Source of the DNA: Saccoglossus kowalevskii
Taxonomy: Eukaryota; Hemichordata; Enteropneusta; Harrimaniidae
Reading direction: 5' to 3'
Assembly: GCF_000003605.2 (NCBI RefSeq)
Contig: NW_003126386.1
Location: forward strand, 457,363-478,585
Length of the DNA: 21,223 nt
The translations under genes and the position numbers were made by a program. Under the pieces are notes generated by a model. That model did not search any database, was not told the DNA's origin, and worked only from the letters and a program-made list of their open reading frames with translations. This document shows positions 17,886-21,223 of the stretch, piece by piece (within the stretch, counting starts at the first letter, position 1; the number at the start of each line of letters is the position of its first letter).

Positions 17886-18817
17886 TAAAAGCAAGAATCC
17901 TGTTCTGGATCGTCCAAGTTTGAGTGTGAACAATCAGTTTCTGGGTTGTTCAAGTGTTAGCGTGAACAGGGCAAGAATCAGGTTCTGGATCGTCCCAGTG
18001 TGCATTGTGAACAGGGCAAGAATCAGGTTCTGGATTGCCCCAGTGTGCATTGTGAACAGAGCAAGAATCAGGATTCTGGATCGTCCCAGTGTGCATTGTG
18101 AACAGGGCAAGAATCAGGATTCTGGATCGTCCCAGTGTGCATTGTGAACAGGGCAAGAATCAGGTTCTGGATCGTCCCAGGGTGCATTGTGAACAGGGCA
18201 AGAATCAGGTTCTGGATTGCCCCAGTGTGCATTGTGAACAGGGCAAGAATCAGGTTCTGGATCGTCCCAGTGTGCATTGTGAACAGGGCAAGAATCAGGT
18301 TCTGGATCGTCCCAGTGTGTATTGTGAACAAGGCAAGAATCAGGTTCTGGATTGCCCCAGTGTGCATTGTGAACAGGGCAAGAATCAGGTTCTGGATTGC
18401 CCTCGTGTGCATTGTGAACAGGGCAAGAATCAGGTTCTGGATTGCCCCAGTGTGCATTGTGAACAGGGCAAGAATCAGGATTCTGGATCGTCCCAGTGTG
18501 CATTGTGAACAGGGCAAGAATCAGGTTCTGAATCGTCCCAGTGTGCATTGTAAACAAGGCAAGAATCAGGTTCTGGATCGTCCCAGTGTGCATTGTGAAC
18601 AGGGCAAGAATCAGTTTCTGGGTCGTTTATGTACAAGTGTGAATTGGACAAGAATCAGTTTTCCGGTTGTTTATGTACAAGTGTGAATTGGACAAGAATC
18701 AGTTTTCCAGTTGTTTATGTACAAGTGTGAATTGGACAAGAATCAGTTTTCGTGTCGTTCAAAAGTATGAGTGTAAACAGGGTAACAATCATGTTATGGA
18801 TCATCCCAGTGTGCATT
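17886..18817. repeat. 45-bp minisatellite, about 21 units
   Basis: Units begin GTGAACAGGGCAAGAATCAG, then run through a TTCTGG block and a TCCCAGTGTGCATT block. Unit starts are at 17926, 17962, 18007, 18052, 18098, 18144, 18189, 18234, 18279, 18324, 18369, 18414, 18459, 18505, 18550, 18595, 18639, 18683, 18727 and 18773, with a partial unit before 17926. Spacing is mostly 45 bp, 46 where an extra A gives GGATTCTGG (units at 18052, 18098, 18459), 44 in the right-hand subarray and 36 in a left-edge deletion unit. Variants GATCGTCCC and GATTGCCCC alternate irregularly, as in repeats homogenised by unequal exchange or conversion. Because 45 is a multiple of three, several frames on both strands stay open for up to 183 codons. 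The 46-bp units break every frame, so I do not call a protein. Confidence 0.97.
18618..18762. repeat. diverged 44-bp subarray at the right end of the minisatellite
   Basis: Three consecutive 44-bp units share GTGAATTGGACAAGAATCAG and TGTTTATGTACAA-type segments, replacing the GTGAACAGGG and GTCCCAGTGTGCATT blocks of the main array. The unit at 18595 is a junction form: main-type start, subarray-type end. A main-like unit (18773) lies beyond it, so the subarray is nested near, not at, the very edge. Confidence 0.9.
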
Positions 18818-18896
18818 CGTTATACTTTTATTGCTACTGTACTGATAGAAATACTGTATTTCTAAAGATGCAATAAATATAATCATTATTATTATT
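18818..18896 (+). mobile_element. 79-bp insertion inside the last minisatellite unit, (ATT)n-tailed
   Basis: The unit from 18773 ends at GTGCATT (18811-18817) where GTGAACAG should follow. That motif instead resumes at 18897 and continues as a diverged unit. The 79 bp between them end in AATAAATATAATC and an (ATT)4-like tail, and ATT is present on both sides of the insert. The tail and AATAAA resemble the 3' end of a 5'-truncated non-LTR retroposon or SINE. Inside, TAGAAATAC-T-GTATTTCTA (18846-18864) is a perfect 9-bp palindrome. The family is not recognised. Confidence 0.55.
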
Positions 18897-18929
18897 GTGA
18901 ACAGAGAAACAATAAAGTTCTTTGTTTAT

Positions 18930-20090
18930 TTTGGCAGATATTTTGGTCTTGTACATAACATCACATACATCATGCATAGTATACATACATGTATAGACAT
19001 ATAGACACAAAGATTGTTATTATATGCTTTGAACACAGGAGTAAAAAATGATTTTCCCAATACATCAGCCCCACATTATTCAGCTATGTTAATTTCAAAC
19101 TGACTATCAAATAACATGTATATTCATAGTGATTCTACAAATATATCAAAAGTTGTAAAGAAAAAAAAAATGAATACAAGAAGAACTACAACAAAATGCA
19201 CCAAAACAGAGAAATTGCCAAGTGCATTGAGCTAAAATGAGGAGTAGACATGTCTTGCATTATGTAACAATTACAAAAAAATTAGCATCAACAAAACTTA
19301 ATATGCATACTGATACCAATACGACTTGATGGTCACATCTGTACACTTTCTGCTTCATTATGCATTTATTAATTTCTACATCTTTTGACTCCCAAAATGC
19401 GGTTTGCTTTTTAATTAATTTAAAAATAGAGGTTGAAGGTGAATTCATTGTATATGCAGCCGAAGTTTCAGTGAGGTAAAAAAAATTGCAACCTTTAAGC
19501 TATTGTATCGATTACTTATCTATTAGACTGGTTGCAGCGTAATACAATGGGGAAAGTTGTTTTTTTTCTCTGTCTTACGGCAACAATTCTCATCTTTCTC
19601 TAAATGTTTAATGATTGATCAAAGGATCAAAAACTGATTAGTAATGCAAACTGAGGTTAAACTTTCAACCAATATAGTCAGTGTGACCTAGTATGGACCC
19701 AGTAATTTGTAACAGAATACCCTTAAAGTTAAAATTTCAATCATCTTCTTTGTCCAAATGTTGGTGATCATTTTTGGATTTTTTCAGTGTTTCTTCTTAT
19801 TATTATTGGGTACCGGTAAATGAATAAATATTATTATTATTATATTTGACTTGTACAACCATCATTAGCTAACACTGTTGAATCAAGAAGTCATCATTTG
19901 CATACATGAAAAGAGCCTCCTAGTCTTGATTATAAGATTTGACAATGTGAATTCCTGATACATGGTTCTCATCTGACAGAGAGATTTTAAACAGAATGAA
20001 TGTTCCACCACGCATGGATTCACACAGCCTCATCCAGCCCTTGTTTCACATTACTACAGGCCCTGTAACAGTTCATGTATCCATACCATC
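18930..20090. other. AT-rich DNA with ATT microsatellites, no supported gene
   Basis: TTATTATTATT at about 19796-19806 and an (ATT)n run at about 19829-19844 flank TACCGGTA (19811-19818). GAATAAATATTATTATT resembles another retroposon tail but has no definable body. AAATGTTGGTGATC near 19757 also occurs near 16217. A 62-codon minus-strand frame at 19260-19448 has no support as a gene. Confidence 0.5.
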
Positions 20091-20093
20091 AAA

Positions 20094-20296
20094 TACTGTA
20101 GAATACTTTATTTTCGCTTGGAATTTATTTTCGCTATTTTCGCTGAAGGGATGATTCCGTGAAAATAAAATTCAGTGAATATACTTTTTTTCCTATTAAA
20201 CTCATCAAAAATCAGTGAAAATAAATTCCATACAAAATGCCCAAAAAGTCTTTTCAGCGAAAATTAATTTCAGCGAAAATAAAGTATTCCACAGTA
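20094..20296. mobile_element. 203-bp palindromic MITE-like element
   Basis: The left end TACTGTAGAATACTTTATTTTCGCT and the right end are inverted repeats over 25 bp with one mismatch (A/G at the seventh base). A second GGAATTTATTTTCGCT-like arm extends the similarity inward. The middle has further TTTTCGC/GCGAAAA copies, so much of the element can fold back on itself. If the outer TA on each side is the target duplication, the ends begin CTGT and the element fits a Tc1/mariner-type non-autonomous transposon. That assignment is inference. No coding capacity is present. Very similar 'ACTGTAGAAT...TATTTTCGC' ends are frequent in marine invertebrate DNA as I know it. Confidence 0.85.
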
Positions 20297-20496
20297 CGCC
20301 ACAGTCCAATACCAATACCACGATAGAAAAAATATGAGGTTCAGAGTCTACCTTCTTTTAAGCCATACACAACAGTATGAACAAGTTCTGTTATAGGACA
20401 TAAAAATGTTGTAATAGATTGTTTCATATATACAAAGTGTAGATTAATTGTATCAATTTTGATTTTACATTCTTCTTATTCTTATTCACCAAAAAA

Positions 20497-20565
20497 GTTA
20501 ACAGTGCCCTCTATAGTCCATATACGTAAATACTGCAATTCAAACCCTCCAGAGGGCAGTATAAC
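20497..20565. repeat. short foldback with two divergent CTCF-like motifs
   Basis: GTTAACAGTGCCCTCTATAG (20497-20516) is an imperfect inverted copy of the segment ending AGAGGGCAGTATAAC (to 20565). The right motif, CCTCCAGAGGGCAGT (20546-20560, plus), matches 14 of 15 positions of the CTCF core CCASYAGRKGGCRSY. The left one (20503-20517, minus) matches about 12 of 15. They may be true insulator sites or the end repeats of a tiny transposon that resemble CTCF sites. Confidence 0.4.
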
Positions 20566-20569
20566 ACCA

Positions 20570-21223
20570 CATTCATTGTGGTGGAATAATAACATCCAAC
20601 TTTGTGGTGAATATCAAGCCATTTTCTGTCTCTAAATAAAGCAAGGAATATAGTTACCACTATTACATATTTATATCATTCTAGATTAAATAACTATTTG
20701 TCGGTATGGTTATGCATGCATCAAGTAAATACAAAATCCCATTTATCAAACGTAAATACTTGAGATGTTACCCAGGAAACACCGTAGTATAGTGGTGTGT
20801 TGTTATATATACTTACATTGTATATGGTATGCTTTCAAAATGCAGAAAAAAATATGCATGGACACCGAACTTTTTGCATAACATGTCATGTGTCAAAATT
20901 TCATTCAGGTACATACAGTGAAAAAATAATATGTAGTTATAAGATAGGTCCTTACGATTGTCCTGATTTTTTGGGAATTTCTGACAAATACTATTTATTT
21001 TTTAAGTAAGTTATGATTTAACACTAATTCATTCATGTTTACAGACTGGATTTCTCCAAAAAAAATATTTTGTACTGGGTAAAAAAAACCTAAAAGCCAA
21101 GTAGTTGTGTTCACGTTACACGAAGTACGGAGTAAGATTTAAGCCGATTTAGGCTTATCTAGCATATTTGCATTTCGGCTAGACCCAATTACGTCCACGC
21201 ACAGGGAGGGCCAGTCGTTAGCA
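20570..21223. other. AT-rich DNA; CpG-richer right edge
   Basis: A 70-codon plus-strand frame (20797-21009) has no support as a gene. TAGTATAGTGG (20785-20795) resembles a tRNA A box but no B box follows. From about 21110 the composition changes, with several CpGs, an octamer ATTTGCAT (21166-21173) and a stem TAAGCC-GATTTA-GGCTTA near 21140. This may be the start of an element or exon that continues beyond the window. Confidence 0.45.

Noticed and set aside
17776-18876. Open frames of up to 183 codons on both strands across the minisatellite
   Set aside because: A 45-bp unit keeps several frames open automatically, and the 44-, 46- and 36-bp units shift every frame, so no single frame spans the array. 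There is no start, splice or poly(A) context.
19615-19632. TTGATC-AAAG-GATCAA small palindrome
   Set aside because: Six-base arms are common by chance in a window of this size.
20785-20795. TAGTATAGTGG, a tRNA A-box look-alike
   Set aside because: No B box (GGTTCGANTCC-like), no acceptor stem and no anticodon arm can be formed downstream. At most it is a SINE relic.
1-21223. Search for CRISPR arrays, bacterial operons, rRNA, viral or transposase genes
   Set aside because: No spacer-repeat structure, no ribosome-binding sites with linked ORFs, and no conserved catalytic motifs were seen. The window has the texture of animal noncoding DNA.

Overview
The window looks like nuclear DNA of a marine invertebrate. 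It is AT-rich (about one third GC by eye) and gene-poor, with low CpG except in small islands. It has eukaryotic splice and poly(A) signals, a terminal-inverted-repeat mini-transposon, a minisatellite, and a diverged tandem repeat ending in an ACGC-rich tail. The palindromes TACATGTA and TACCGGTA are conspicuously frequent, a texture I associate with molluscs and some deuterostomes such as sea urchins. I cannot fix the phylum. There is no rRNA, convincing tRNA, CRISPR array, bacterial operon or recognisable viral or transposase gene. No long ORF matches a family I know, so the window is probably intron and/or intergenic DNA with at most isolated exons.

Layout. 1-2320: mostly unique DNA with one weak exon candidate (867-977), a POU-dimer-like site (1251-1262) and a textbook recursive-splice motif (1961/1962) followed by a C-rich, G4-capable tract. 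2323-3413: decayed tandem-repeat element with units of about 130-150 bp. 4094-4452: best plus-strand gene piece, a candidate terminal exon with stop, a long stem-loop, tandem AATAAA and a GU-rich tract. 4453-9240: AT-rich, with a perfect 19-bp inverted repeat (7222-7271), a strong G4 motif (7878-7896) and a 190-codon ORF of doubtful meaning. 9244-11241: two minus-strand exon candidates and a perfect palindromic NFI site (9623-9637). 12158-12685: a 161-codon hydrophobic ORF of doubtful meaning, then a tiny palindrome framed by 7-bp direct repeats. 12700-17580: unique DNA with possible regulatory patches. 17587-17783: CpG-rich minus-strand candidate terminal exon with two AATAAA. 17886-18817: 45-bp minisatellite of about 21 units, interrupted at its 3' side by a 79-bp insertion. 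20094-20296: mini-transposon. 20497-20565: small foldback carrying two divergent CTCF-like motifs.

How the parts may work together (inference): a plus-strand gene may end near 4450, with 1961/1962 as a ratchet point in its last intron. On the minus strand one gene may end near 17590 and another begin near 11240. None of this is proven without transcripts or homology. I found no convincing new multi-gene system. The most testable novelties are the recursive splice site, the hairpin-coupled poly(A) site, the interrupted minisatellite and the two foldback elements.
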